A stretch of 35,638 nt of DNA. Origin: Cytophagales bacterium (GTDB lineage Bacteria > Bacteroidota > Bacteroidia > Cytophagales > Cytophagaceae). Made by a program: the position numbers and the translations under genes. Location of the stretch: the NCBI GenBank assembly GCA_013297765.1, contig JAAFID010000017.1, positions 1-35,638 on the forward strand. Direction: 5' to 3'. Below are positions 9,236 through 17,659 of this stretch, one piece after another (position 1 is the stretch's first letter; every line of letters starts with the position of its first letter). A model generated the notes under the pieces. The model saw only the letters and a list, made by a program, of their open reading frames with translations. It was not told the DNA's origin and did no database searches.

Positions 9236-10348
9236 TTATTGTTCTAAATATCTATACATCAGCTTAGCTGTTTTATCAGATGTTCCTGCATCTCCCAATA
9301 TTTTTTTGATTTTGGTATAGCCATCTAATTGTCTATTGCGTATGGTTTCGTTTTTTAAAATTTGATTCAAATGGTCACTTACTATTGCTGATGTAAACTG
9401 AGATTGAAGCAACTCTTTTACTACTTCATAGCCCGCAATCAGATTAGGTAACGACACATATTTTATTTTTAAAACAGACATGGCCACCAAATATGAAAAC
9501 CAATTGGCTTTAAAAACTACCATGTGAGGTATATTTAGTAGTGCCGTCTCTAAACTTGCAGTACCCGATGTTACTACTGCAGCTTGGGCATGTGCCAGTA
9601 TATCGTATGTTTTTTCATATACAATTTTTACTTGCGGATATTTCTTTTCAAAATCATCGTAATACTGCCTAGGAAGGCTGTTCACTGCGGCTACTATATA
9701 GCTATAATCCTTATTTTGGTTCATCACCTCACCAATTACTGAAAACATATTTAGTACTTCATATTTTCTGCTTCCAGGAAGTATGGCTACAATTGGTTTT
9801 TTTAAATCTTTAAAAAAAGCTACTAAATTTTCATCCATGACAAATGACGATATGCTGTCATTTACGGGATTTCCAACATAGTCTACTTCATAATCAAATT
9901 GCTTGAAAAAATCTTTCTCAAAAGGCAATATCACAAACATTCTATCTACATATTTTTTTATGTTGTAGGCTCTACCTGTATTCCATGCCCAAACCTTTGG
10001 CGATATGTAGTAAAATGTTTTGATATTTTGTTCTTTGGCAAATTTTGCCATTTTCATATTAAACCCTCCAAAGTCTATTAAAATCAATACATCAGGGCGG
10101 TGTGCCAATATATCTTCTTTGCACGCTTTGAGATTTCTTAATATTATTTTCAAATTTTTAATTACTTCCCATACGCCCATATAATTTATTTCGTGGTAGT
10201 ATCGGTATATTTTTGCACCTGCTGTCTCCATCATCTCTCCTCCCAAGGCTCTAAAATCGGCATTGATATCTTCTTTTTTTAGCGATTTGATGAGATTGGA
10301 GGCATGCAAATCGCCCGACCGCTCGCCTGCAATGAGGTAGTATTTCAT
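9236..10348 (-). CDS. lpxB: Lipid-A-disaccharide synthase
   Basis: LpxB joins UDP-2,3-diacylglucosamine and lipid X to form the lipid A disaccharide at the inner face of the cytoplasmic membrane. The 370-residue product is close to the usual family length and starts MKYYLIAGERSGDLHAS, the typical LpxB N-terminus. Further family features are IDFGGFNMKMAKFAK, YYISPKVWAWNTGRA, LPFEKDFF, VGNPVND, ILPGSRKYEV and the C-terminal TSGTASLETALLNIPHMVVF nucleotide-sugar binding region (glycosyltransferase family 19). The ATG lies 21 bases after the stop of engB on the same strand, so the two genes are probably co-transcribed. Its presence implies a lipid A outer membrane. Confidence 0.95.
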   Translation of the reverse strand: MKYYLIAGERSGDLHASNLIKSLKKEDINADFRALGGEMMETAGAKIYRYYHEINYMGVWEVIKNLKIILRNLKACKEDILAHRPDVLILIDFGGFNMKMAKFAKEQNIKTFYYISPKVWAWNTGRAYNIKKYVDRMFVILPFEKDFFKQFDYEVDYVGNPVNDSISSFVMDENLVAFFKDLKKPIVAILPGSRKYEVLNMFSVIGEVMNQNKDYSYIVAAVNSLPRQYYDDFEKKYPQVKIVYEKTYDILAHAQAAVVTSGTASLETALLNIPHMVVFKANWFSYLVAMSVLKIKYVSLPNLIAGYEVVKELLQSQFTSAIVSDHLNQILKNETIRNRQLDGYTKIKKILGDAGTSDKTAKLMYRYLEQ

Positions 10349-10369
10349 GAATGAGTAAAGTAGAATTTA

Positions 10370-10981
10370 CTAATAATTATCTTTATCAAAATTTTTGTTT
10401 AGCACATCAATAAAGGCTAGAAGCTCTTCTTTACCTGTTTTTTCTTTCGACGAGGTTACAATCATTTTCGGCAACTCATCCCAAGTTTCGAGCATTTTCT
10501 CTTGATATTTCGCCACTAATCCAGCAATCTTGTTTTTATTATTTTTATCTGCTTTTGTAAATACAATAACAAATGGAACTCCATGTGTTGCTAAGCCACC
10601 CATGTAATCAAGATCTATAGGTTGTGCCTCTATGGAAATATCAATAAGCACTAAAGCACAAATCATATTGGTGCGGTGCACCAAATATTCTTTTGTCATC
10701 ACATCCCACTCAGCTTTTGATGTTTTACTGGTTCTAGCCCAACCGTAGCCTGGTAAATCTACTAAATACCAGTGGTCATTAATCAAAAAATGGTTGATGA
10801 GTTTTGTCTTTCCTGGGCTGGCCGATATTTGAGCCAGTTTACGATTGTCAGTAAGCATATTTACTATTGAAGATTTCCCCACATTCGACCGCCCCACTAA
10901 GGCATACTCAGGCAAGTCTAGTTGTGGGCATTTTTTATAATCTACATTGCCTTGAAAATAGACAGCTTTGGTAATCTTCAT
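10370..10981 (-). CDS. engB: Ribosome biogenesis GTPase EngB/YsxC
   Basis: This is a small TRAFAC-class GTPase needed for late assembly of the large ribosomal subunit. The G1 P-loop is GRSNVGKSS (residues 30-38), G3 is DLPG (75-78) within VDLPGYGWAR, and G4 is TKAD (142-145). The 203-residue length is normal for the family. It is the first gene of a probable two-gene unit with lpxB and is divergent from the OmpA-like gene across 132 bases. I see no exact minus-strand TAnnTTTG element in that gap. Confidence 0.95.
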   Translation of the reverse strand: MKITKAVYFQGNVDYKKCPQLDLPEYALVGRSNVGKSSIVNMLTDNRKLAQISASPGKTKLINHFLINDHWYLVDLPGYGWARTSKTSKAEWDVMTKEYLVHRTNMICALVLIDISIEAQPIDLDYMGGLATHGVPFVIVFTKADKNNKNKIAGLVAKYQEKMLETWDELPKMIVTSSKEKTGKEELLAFIDVLNKNFDKDNY

Positions 10982-11113
10982 TGTTATAAAATTTATTGAA
11001 AAAAATGAACAATCGACTTAAAATTATTGAAAAATATCGAGGTTTGTTTTAGTTTACATACTATTCTTTGAAGTGTTTGAAGAACCTCAGAAATATACAT
11101 AATATAAACTATA

Positions 11114-13042
11114 GTGGAAATCAACTACAAGCCTAATTTTTTACATTCATTGATTTCATTAGGTATGATGCTAATGGTATTGACATGCAGCCCTATATTT
11201 GCTCAATCCAATATATTAAAAAATCTTCAATTTCGTGCCGATGATTTCTTTAATGCAGAGCTATATACCCATGCACTACATACATATAAAGAGCTAGATA
11301 GTTTAAACCCAAATGATGCATCAATCAATTATAAATTAGGTATCTGCTACTTGCAAATATCCTCAAAAAAGAAAGCACTAGATGTATTGCTCAAGGCACA
11401 GCAACTCGGCTTTCAGTCCGATGGTTTGGCGTTTAACTTGGGCAAAGCTTATCATTTCAATAATCAATTTTTAGAAGCTATCGCACAATTTGAGAAAGCA
11501 AAAATGTTAATATTAGATTCCCTAACAACGGGCAAATGGCGTCATGAGCAAATAAAAAGATTAATTCAAAATTGCAAAAATGCTATTGCATTGCAGCAAC
11601 ACTCACAGCAAGTTAAAATCACAAATTTGGGAGCATCCATCAACAGTAAATATCCAGATTACGCACCATTGCTGGTAGCCAATGAGACAGAACTTATTTT
11701 TACCTCGTCCCGAGTTGGTAGCATAGGCAATAAAAAAGATTCCAAAACAGGCTACTTTTTTGAAGATGTATGGGCATCTTCAAAAAATGAAAAAAAGGAA
11801 TGGATGCCTGCAAAAAATATGGGAAAACCCATCAATACCGAAGGCCACGACGCTACAGCCACAATATCTTTAGATGGCCAAACATTGATTATTTATAGAA
11901 ACGAAAATCTATATGTAAGTTATTTAAAAGGCAAAGTATGGAGTGAGCCCCAATTACTACCCAAAACCATCAATACAGATGCATGGGAAAGTAGTGCTAG
12001 CATTAGTGCAGATGGTAAAACACTATATTTTTCGAGCAATAAAAAAGGGGGATTTGGAGGGAAAGACATATATCAATCTCATAAAAATGCCAAAGGTCAT
12101 TGGGAAACAGCTATCAACCTAGGAAGTGCTGTAAATACTGTATCTGACGAAGAATCTCCATTTATACATCCTAATCAAACAACTTTGTATTTTAGTTCCG
12201 ACCGGGAAGAAAGCATAGGTGGTTTCGACATATTTTTCACCACAACAGATTCGTTGCACAATTGGACAAAGCCAGTAAATATTGGTTTACCAATCAACTC
12301 ACCCGAAGATGAACTCGATTTTGTGTGGTCGGCCGATGGTAAGCGTGCTTATTTTTCTTCCATACGAGAAGGTGGGCTAGGAGCAGAGGATATTTATATG
12401 CTAGAAAGAGATGCCCTAGAAGCTCGATTGATACTGCTTACAGGAAAAATTTTAGACAAACACTCGATGCAATCTATTTCTGCTTTAGTAACCATTACCG
12501 ATTTGCAAAATCCTGCAAATACCACTACCGTAGCTGCTAATGAAGCCAGTGGAATCTACACCATAATTGTGCCCCCTAGGAAAAATTATGCTGTCAATAT
12601 AACTGCAACTAATTATTTGCCCTATTCAGCACATTTATATGTATCTGATACTACTAAATATTTGGAGCAGCAACAGGATTTTTTGCTACAAGCTATAGCT
12701 GTAGGTAATACTACTGCTTTGCGTAATGTGTTTTTTGACCATAATAAGTCAGCCTTGCGTAGTGAATCTAAAATTGAACTGAACGAAATAGTACAATTTT
12801 TACAAAAAAATAAAAACCTTGAAATCAAAATTGTTGGTCATACAGATAACGTGGGAAGCGATGATTATAACTTGCAATTGTCGCAAGCACGTGCAGATGC
12901 CGTAAAAACGTTTCTTGTAGGTAATGGAATTGATGCCAAACGCCTTGTATCAATAGGCAAAGGGAAAACAGAACCCATAGCTACAAACGACACTGAATTT
13001 AACCGCCAACAAAATAGAAGAATCGAAATAGAGGTTAAATGA
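11114..13042 (+). CDS. TPR / beta-propeller / CRD / OmpA-C envelope protein, PorE-like architecture
   Basis: The order of parts is: a signal peptide (residues ~1-31, ending SPIFAQS); TPR helices (~35-130); a WD40-like PD40 propeller (~180-430) with the recurring blades YFSSNKKGGFGGKDIY, YFSSDREESIGGFDIF and YFSSIREGGLGAEDIY; a carboxypeptidase-regulatory-like beta domain (~440-530); and an OmpA C-terminal peptidoglycan-binding domain (538-642). In the last domain D578 of GHTDNVG and R593 of QARADAV match the usual diaminopimelate-binding residues. This order is that of PorE, which links T9SS to peptidoglycan in Porphyromonas, but Bacteroidota carry many paralogues with similar layouts, so identity is not settled. 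The start is GTG at 11114: an in-frame stop lies just upstream, and later ATGs would cut into the signal peptide. Confidence 0.88.
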   Translation: MEINYKPNFLHSLISLGMMLMVLTCSPIFAQSNILKNLQFRADDFFNAELYTHALHTYKELDSLNPNDASINYKLGICYLQISSKKKALDVLLKAQQLGFQSDGLAFNLGKAYHFNNQFLEAIAQFEKAKMLILDSLTTGKWRHEQIKRLIQNCKNAIALQQHSQQVKITNLGASINSKYPDYAPLLVANETELIFTSSRVGSIGNKKDSKTGYFFEDVWASSKNEKKEWMPAKNMGKPINTEGHDATATISLDGQTLIIYRNENLYVSYLKGKVWSEPQLLPKTINTDAWESSASISADGKTLYFSSNKKGGFGGKDIYQSHKNAKGHWETAINLGSAVNTVSDEESPFIHPNQTTLYFSSDREESIGGFDIFFTTTDSLHNWTKPVNIGLPINSPEDELDFVWSADGKRAYFSSIREGGLGAEDIYMLERDALEARLILLTGKILDKHSMQSISALVTITDLQNPANTTTVAANEASGIYTIIVPPRKNYAVNITATNYLPYSAHLYVSDTTKYLEQQQDFLLQAIAVGNTTALRNVFFDHNKSALRSESKIELNEIVQFLQKNKNLEIKIVGHTDNVGSDDYNLQLSQARADAVKTFLVGNGIDAKRLVSIGKGKTEPIATNDTEFNRQQNRRIEIEVK

Positions 13043-13136
13043 ATTTATTTTTCTAGTTAGCTAGAAGAGTCATTTGTTTATATGTGATGTATGTACGGTG
13101 ATTCGTAGCCATTATTTTCTACAAACCAAAGGCAAT

Positions 13137-13170
13137 AAAAAAGCTCCAAATGGAATTTGGAGCTTTTTTT
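13137..13170. terminator. Bidirectional intrinsic terminator between the OmpA-like gene and rpsB
   Basis: AAGCTCCAAA (13141-13150) pairs with TTTGGAGCTT (13156-13165) around a 5-base loop. It is flanked by an A-run on the left and a T-run on the right, so it can act in both directions. It sits between two convergent genes and would end both the OmpA-like transcript and the rplM-rpsI-rpsB transcript. Confidence 0.9.
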
Positions 13171-13188
13171 ATAATATGTAATAAAAAA

Positions 13189-13956
13189 TTAATCTTCTAT
13201 CTCTGCTTTAGAATCAATGCCTCTTTTTACATTTTCTTCATCAGATAATTTTTGATCATCTTTATCTTTTTTTCTATCTATCAAACCTTCTTCTATTGCT
13301 TTGCCAATGATGCTAGTGATGATGGCTACAGATTTGTATGCATCGTCATTGGCAGGGATTGGAAAATCTGCTACAGTAGGGTCTGAATTTGTATCTACAA
13401 TAGCAAATACAGGAATATTTAACTTCTTAGCTTCTTTAATAGCGATATGCTCTTTTTTTGCATCTACTACAAACAAAGCAGCTGGAAGCCTTGTCAATTC
13501 AGCGATACCACCAAGGATTCTTTCAAGTTTTTCACGCTCTCTAGTAATCATTAGTCTTTCTTTTTTTGCTAAGTTTAGGTAAGCCTCATCTTTCATCAGC
13601 TTATCTATGGAAGTCATTTTTTTCAATGACTTTCTTACTGTAGCAAAATTTGTAAGCATACCACCCAACCATCTTTCTGTAGTATAAGGCATTTTCAACC
13701 TTCTTGCTTCTTCAGCTACTATTTCTTTTGCTTGTTTTTTGGTAGCTACAAAAAGAATTTTTCTTCCCGAGCGGACTACATTTTTTATTGCAGCACTTGC
13801 CTCTTCAAGGCAACCTACCGTCTTATTCAAATCTATTAAATGAATTCCGTTTTTCTCCATGAAGATATACGGAGCCATTTTAGGATTCCATTTTCTAGTC
13901 AAGTGGCCAAAATGTACACCTGCGTCTAATAACTCTTTGTATTCAACTATTGCCAT
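13189..13956 (-). CDS. rpsB: 30S ribosomal protein S2
   Basis: S2 is a late-binding protein of the small subunit. The 255-residue product starts MAIVEYKELLDAGVHFGH and carries the S2 signatures HLTRKWNPKMAPYIF, FVATKKQAKE, TERWLGGMLTNF and the C-terminal IPVFAIVDTNSDP with IPANDDAYKS. It is the third gene of rplM-rpsI-rpsB and begins 19 bases after rpsI. A terminator follows directly, so elongation factor Ts (tsf), which normally follows rpsB, is absent here. The tail after residue ~230 is highly charged and probably flexible. Confidence 0.97.
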   Translation of the reverse strand: MAIVEYKELLDAGVHFGHLTRKWNPKMAPYIFMEKNGIHLIDLNKTVGCLEEASAAIKNVVRSGRKILFVATKKQAKEIVAEEARRLKMPYTTERWLGGMLTNFATVRKSLKKMTSIDKLMKDEAYLNLAKKERLMITREREKLERILGGIAELTRLPAALFVVDAKKEHIAIKEAKKLNIPVFAIVDTNSDPTVADFPIPANDDAYKSVAIITSIIGKAIEEGLIDRKKDKDDQKLSDEENVKRGIDSKAEIED

Positions 13957-13975
13957 GTCTGATATGTTTCTGCTC

Positions 13976-14362
13976 TTAACGTTTGCTGAATTGGAATTTC
14001 TTTCTTGCTTTTCTTCTACCTGGTTTCTTTCTCTCTACCATTCTAGGATCTCTAGTCAAGAAACCTTCTTTTTTCAAAGCTGGTCTGCTCTCTGCATTGT
14101 TTTCACACAATGCTCTTGATATTGCCAATCTGATTGCTTCTGCTTGACCTGTGTATCCGCCACCTTTTACATTGGCTTTGATGTCAAATTTTGCAATCTC
14201 ATCTATGGTACTAAAAGGTTGATTAATGATTAACTGAAGAATTTCAGAGGGAAAATAAGTCTTAATATCCTTATTGTTAATTGTAATTTGACCTGTGCCT
14301 GGAGTCATGTAAACTCTTGCTGTAGAGGTTTTTCTTCTACCTAATTTGTTGATTATTTCCAT
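13976..14362 (-). CDS. rpsI: 30S ribosomal protein S9
   Basis: The 128-residue protein starts MEIINKLGRRKTSTARVYM and ends with the basic RKKPGRRKARKKFQFSKR tail that reaches the P-site tRNA in the 30S subunit. The central GGGYTGQAEAIRLAISRAL segment is typical of S9. It follows rplM by 11 bases and precedes rpsB by 19, so it is in the middle of one operon. Confidence 0.97.
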   Translation of the reverse strand: MEIINKLGRRKTSTARVYMTPGTGQITINNKDIKTYFPSEILQLIINQPFSTIDEIAKFDIKANVKGGGYTGQAEAIRLAISRALCENNAESRPALKKEGFLTRDPRMVERKKPGRRKARKKFQFSKR

Positions 14363-14373
14363 TAATGCTAATA

Positions 14374-14814
14374 TTATTTAATAACCGTTGGCTGTTGAGC
14401 TGTGTGAGGATGTTCTGCACCATTATAAACATGAAGGCTTCTGAAAAGTTCTCTACCTAATCTATTTTTAGGAAGCATACCTCTTACAGCACTTTCAATG
14501 ATTAATGAAGAAGATTTTTCTTTCAACATTTTAGGAGTAGCAAAACGCTGACCTCCTGGATGACCAGTGTGTCTTGTATATACTTTTTCATCCCATTTTC
14601 TACCAGTCAATCTTATTTTGTCGGCATTTACCACAATTACATTATCCCCACAATCCACATGTGGAGTATAACTTGGTTTGTGTTTGCCTCTCAATACCAT
14701 AGCAATTTTGCTAGCTAGACGACCTAGTACTTCGTTTTCGCAATCTACAAGAATCCAGTTTTTTTGAACTGTTTCTTTATTCGCAAAAATCGTTTTATAG
14801 CTTAAACTATCCAT
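14374..14814 (-). CDS. rplM: 50S ribosomal protein L13
   Basis: The 146-residue large-subunit protein has L13 signatures NWILVDCENEVLGRLASKIA, HVDCGDNVIVVNADKI, TGHPGG and MLPKNRLGRELFRSLHVY. I place the start at ATG 14814, giving MDSLSYKT, because Bacteroidota L13 proteins begin this way. The frame stays open upstream to 14898, but those 28 extra codons do not look like L13 and overlap a good promoter and a possible hairpin. First gene of rplM-rpsI-rpsB. Confidence 0.96.
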   Translation of the reverse strand: MDSLSYKTIFANKETVQKNWILVDCENEVLGRLASKIAMVLRGKHKPSYTPHVDCGDNVIVVNADKIRLTGRKWDEKVYTRHTGHPGGQRFATPKMLKEKSSSLIIESAVRGMLPKNRLGRELFRSLHVYNGAEHPHTAQQPTVIK

Positions 14815-14841
14815 TATTAAAACTTCTTTATTAACTATTAA

Positions 14842-14869
14842 ATGCACAACCCCTAAAAAAGGGAATGCA
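14842..14869 (-). promoter_or_regulatory. Small hairpin in the rplM 5' leader, possible r-protein leader
   Basis: In the mRNA sense, TGCATTCCC, a T-rich loop and GGGG TTG TGCA can form a short interrupted stem between the promoter -7 region and the rplM start. The stem is weak (TGCA/TGCA plus CCC/GGG), and it would be complete only in transcripts from the distal promoter. Autoregulatory leaders are common for ribosomal operons, but nothing here proves one. Confidence 0.25.
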
Positions 14870-14898
14870 AAGATATGTGAATATTTTTCAAAAAACAA
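14868..14898 (-). promoter_or_regulatory. Proximal rplM operon promoter
   Basis: On the minus strand TTG (14898-14896), a 20-base spacer and TATCTTTG (14875-14868) match the Bacteroidota -33/-7 consensus TTG...TAnnTTTG. A transcript would begin near 14861, about 47 bases before the rplM ATG. Confidence 0.65.
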
Positions 14899-14989
14899 TA
14901 CAGGTGTGGATAAAATGTGTAGATTCTAGAAAGTATTTTATTTTCTTATTTGATTTCTAAAATTACTTGTACTTATTTTTACAGAGTTG

Positions 14990-14997
14990 CAAAGGTA
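14990..14997 (-). promoter_or_regulatory. Possible distal -7 element for the rplM operon
   Basis: The minus strand reads TACCTTTGCA here, a perfect TAnnTTTG with the same GCA-type extension as the proximal promoter. No TTG is well placed upstream. If used, it would give a longer leader of about 170 bases containing the CCC/GGG hairpin at 14842-14869. Confidence 0.45.
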
Positions 14998-15047
14998 GCT
15001 TTCTTATTTGAACATTATACCTTTTAGCAAAAACAATAGGTCAATAT

Positions 15048-15773
15048 TTAAGAATATTTTTCTAATTGCTTTACCAGTACACCGAAGTCTTTTGCGTATG
15101 GTGCTGTAGCAGTGGTTATCGTGCCATCCATTTTTGCAAATGTGAGTGATAATGCATGTAATGCAACCCTTCGCATGATGGGTTGTTCTTCTTCTTCTTC
15201 CTCATTTTTGCTGGCGTTGTAGCGCTTTTTTAAATTGGAAAGAAATATGGGATTGCCACCATATAGTTCATCGCAAACGATGGGCGACTTTAGGCATGCA
15301 AGGTGTATGCGAATTTGGTGCATGCGACCAGTGAGTGGGTAACAGCGAACCAAAGTGTGCTTTTTGAATGCTTTTTCGGTAAAAAAAACGGTCTCAGCTT
15401 CTTTACCTTCTACTTTGTTTATCCTTACGGCGGCCGCCCCTGGCTTGGTTTCTATAGGCAAGTAAACATTTACACCATCAAAATCATGTTTGCCTTCTAC
15501 TACAGCATGATAGATTTTTTCCAATCTTCTTTTTTCAAATTGAATAGATAAATTTCTATAAGCATCGGTACTTTTTGCCAATGCCAATATGCCAGAGGTT
15601 TCCTTATCTAGTCTATGGCACACGTGGGCTTCAGGATGATAGTCTTTAGCGATTTTGTTGATGTTTAGCGGATCTGTTCTATCCTCTAGGGTAGATACAA
15701 ATGGTGGCTTATTGATACAAATATAATCGTCGTCTTCAAAGACTATGAGGCTTTCAAAATCAACCTTTTTCAT
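15048..15773 (-). CDS. RluA-family RNA pseudouridine synthase without S4 domain
   Basis: This enzyme converts uridine to pseudouridine in rRNA or tRNA. The catalytic aspartate is D56 in the family motif HRLDKETSGILALAK. ICINKPPFVS (residues 18-27), EKIYHAVVEG, LTGRMHQIRIHLA and DELYGG are further RluA/RluD motifs. The protein is 241 residues and starts directly with the catalytic domain, so the S4 RNA-binding domain of RluC/RluD is missing. A glutamate-rich insert (NEEEEEEQP) lies near residue 190. The start overlaps the end of the histidine kinase gene by 14 bases in another frame, so it is probably translated from the two-component transcript. The target nucleotide cannot be predicted. Confidence 0.9.
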   Translation of the reverse strand: MKKVDFESLIVFEDDDYICINKPPFVSTLEDRTDPLNINKIAKDYHPEAHVCHRLDKETSGILALAKSTDAYRNLSIQFEKRRLEKIYHAVVEGKHDFDGVNVYLPIETKPGAAAVRINKVEGKEAETVFFTEKAFKKHTLVRCYPLTGRMHQIRIHLACLKSPIVCDELYGGNPIFLSNLKKRYNASKNEEEEEEQPIMRRVALHALSLTFAKMDGTITTATAPYAKDFGVLVKQLEKYS

Positions 15774-16815
15774 TTATTACTTTTCCTTTTTTTAGCTTGA
15801 AAGAGAATATAGTGCCATCGCCTTGCTTGCTGGATACAAATATTCTCGAATTGTGAGCCTCTAATATATGCTTTACTATGGCAAGTCCCAAACCTGTGCC
15901 GCCTTTGTCTTTCGAGCGGCTTCGGTCTATGCGGTAAAATCGCTCAAAAATTCGGTGTAAATGTTTCTGTTCTATTCCTGGTCCATCGTCTTTTACAGAT
16001 ACAAATACCCCTTCATTTTCTATTGCTAGCGATACCAATATATGTCCTCTATCGTTTCCGTATTTGATGGCATTCACAATCAAATTTGTCATCACCTGAC
16101 CAATTCTAAATTTGTCGGCAAATACATAACAAGATTTTGGGGTGTTTTTAGAAAATCGCATTTTGGTGGCTCTAGCTTTGGCGGCCTCGTCTAACTCGTC
16201 AAATATATCTTCTGTTAATTTATGAATGTCGAAGTTTTGTTCATTCATTTTTATTTCTCCTATCTCCATTTGAGATATGGTAAGTAGATCTGCTACTAAA
16301 ACGTTGAGCCCTTCGAGGCTATTGGCGGCTTTTTGCAAAAAGCGATCTCGAACCATTAAATCATCCATAGCCCCATCTAAAAGGGTGTGTACAAATCCCT
16401 GTGCAGCAAAAATTGGTGTTTTTAATTCATGAGATACATCGGCTAGAAATTCTCTACGAAAAGTTTCTAGCTTTTTCAATTCGTCTATCTCCATTTGCTT
16501 TTTTTCGGCAAATTCGGCTATCTCTCTTTTTATTTTTATCAGGGGATTATTTTCATGACGTTTTTCTTTTTTAAATCGCACCGAATAATCTTCATTTTTA
16601 ATTCGTGCTAGTAGGGCATAAAAATTATATATTTCTTTAAAAATAAAATATTTTAATATCAAAAATATCAACCCTCCTGCTACTAAAGCACTGGCTAGTG
16701 AGGCGTAGAGTGATTGATAAAAATCTAGCCTAGTTGCCAAAAACAACACACCAAATACAAACGCCCATGTGCACAGGGCAATGATAGCAGTTATAAATTT
16801 TGAGTTAAAATACAT
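15760..16815 (-). CDS. Sensor histidine kinase, PhoR-like
   Basis: The 351-residue membrane kinase has two N-terminal transmembrane segments (about 7-27 and 36-56) with almost no periplasmic loop between them. A short HAMP-like linker leads to a HisKA domain with the phosphorylated histidine H129 in FLADVSHELKTPIFAAQGF. The HATPase domain shows the N box NLIVNAIKYGN, the G1 box DDGPGIE, then FERFYRIDRSRS and GGTGLGLAIVKHI. It follows the response regulator by 87 bases and overlaps the pseudouridine synthase by 14. Layout and small sensor resemble PhoR/YycG-type kinases, but no phosphate gene is nearby, so the signal is unknown. Confidence 0.92.
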   Translation of the reverse strand: MYFNSKFITAIIALCTWAFVFGVLFLATRLDFYQSLYASLASALVAGGLIFLILKYFIFKEIYNFYALLARIKNEDYSVRFKKEKRHENNPLIKIKREIAEFAEKKQMEIDELKKLETFRREFLADVSHELKTPIFAAQGFVHTLLDGAMDDLMVRDRFLQKAANSLEGLNVLVADLLTISQMEIGEIKMNEQNFDIHKLTEDIFDELDEAAKARATKMRFSKNTPKSCYVFADKFRIGQVMTNLIVNAIKYGNDRGHILVSLAIENEGVFVSVKDDGPGIEQKHLHRIFERFYRIDRSRSKDKGGTGLGLAIVKHILEAHNSRIFVSSKQGDGTIFSFKLKKGKVINEKG

Positions 16816-16902
16816 GCAGCATTAAAAAATATAACAGCAATTTAATTCAAATATCTTTCTATCTATAAATTTACTGCTGTATTCTATTTTTAGTATATCT
16901 AT

Positions 16903-17592
16903 CTAGTTGGCTTCAGTATCAAATTTATAGCCTATTCCTTTTATAGTTTTGATGTTTTCTTCTCCTATTTTTTCACGCACTTTTCTTATGTGTACGTCTA
17001 CAGTGCGTGGCACTACATATACATCTGTTCCCCAAATATTTTTCAATAAATCATCTCTATTAAATACAATATTGGGATGCTGAGATAGAAAATACAGCAA
17101 TTCAAATTCCTTTTTTGGCAGCACTACTTTGATGCCATTTTTGTGTACTGTATAGCTGCCTCGATCTATAATTAAATCCGTAATATGAATAATGTCAGGG
17201 GCAACGATGGCAGAGTTTTCTCTTTTAAAAAATGCTGAAATCCTACTCATCAATGCTCTCGGTTTTATAGGCTTTGTGATATAATCATTAGCTCCTACTT
17301 CAAATGCCGCTACTTCTGAATATTCCTCAGATCGTGCAGTAAGAAAAATGACAAATACCTCTTTCAGTTTTGGCAATTCTTTTATTTTTCGACATGCCTC
17401 AATGCCATCCATTTTTGGCATCATGATATCCATTAAAATTAAATGAGGGGTAAAATCTTTAGCTATTTCTAGTGCTTTTTGCCCATTTAATGCCGTTTTT
17501 ACCTCGTATCCCTCTTTTATTAGATTATATTCAAGTAGCTCTAAAATGTCTTGTTCATCATCGACTACTAAAATTCGGTGCAGTTTGCTCAT
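16903..17592 (-). CDS. OmpR/PhoB-family response regulator
   Basis: This is a two-domain transcription factor of 229 residues. The receiver has the acidic pair D11-D12, phospho-acceptor D55 in LILMDIMMPKMDG, T85 in FLTARS and K107 in ITKPIKP. The C-terminal winged-helix domain shows LPKKEFELLYFL, RTVDVHIRKVREKIG and IKTIKGIGYKF, the classic OmpR/PhoB DNA-binding region. It is the first gene of a probable operon with the kinase and the pseudouridine synthase. It is most similar in layout to PhoB, but regulated genes cannot be inferred from the window. Confidence 0.93.
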   Translation of the reverse strand: MSKLHRILVVDDEQDILELLEYNLIKEGYEVKTALNGQKALEIAKDFTPHLILMDIMMPKMDGIEACRKIKELPKLKEVFVIFLTARSEEYSEVAAFEVGANDYITKPIKPRALMSRISAFFKRENSAIVAPDIIHITDLIIDRGSYTVHKNGIKVVLPKKEFELLYFLSQHPNIVFNRDDLLKNIWGTDVYVVPRTVDVHIRKVREKIGEENIKTIKGIGYKFDTEAN

Positions 17593-17659
17593 AAAAATTT
17601 TTGTTTAATATATTTTTAGAAATAAAATTTGATTTTTAAAATATATCAAACTCCATTTC

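Noticed and set aside
14815-14898. Upstream extension of rplM by 28 codons
   Set aside because: The extra residues do not resemble any L13 N-terminus and cover a consensus promoter and hairpin; MDSLSYKT at 14814 is the natural start.
15760-15773. Possible fusion or frameshift between the histidine kinase and the pseudouridine synthase
   Set aside because: Both proteins are complete at family length with proper ends and starts; the 14-base overlap is ordinary translational coupling.
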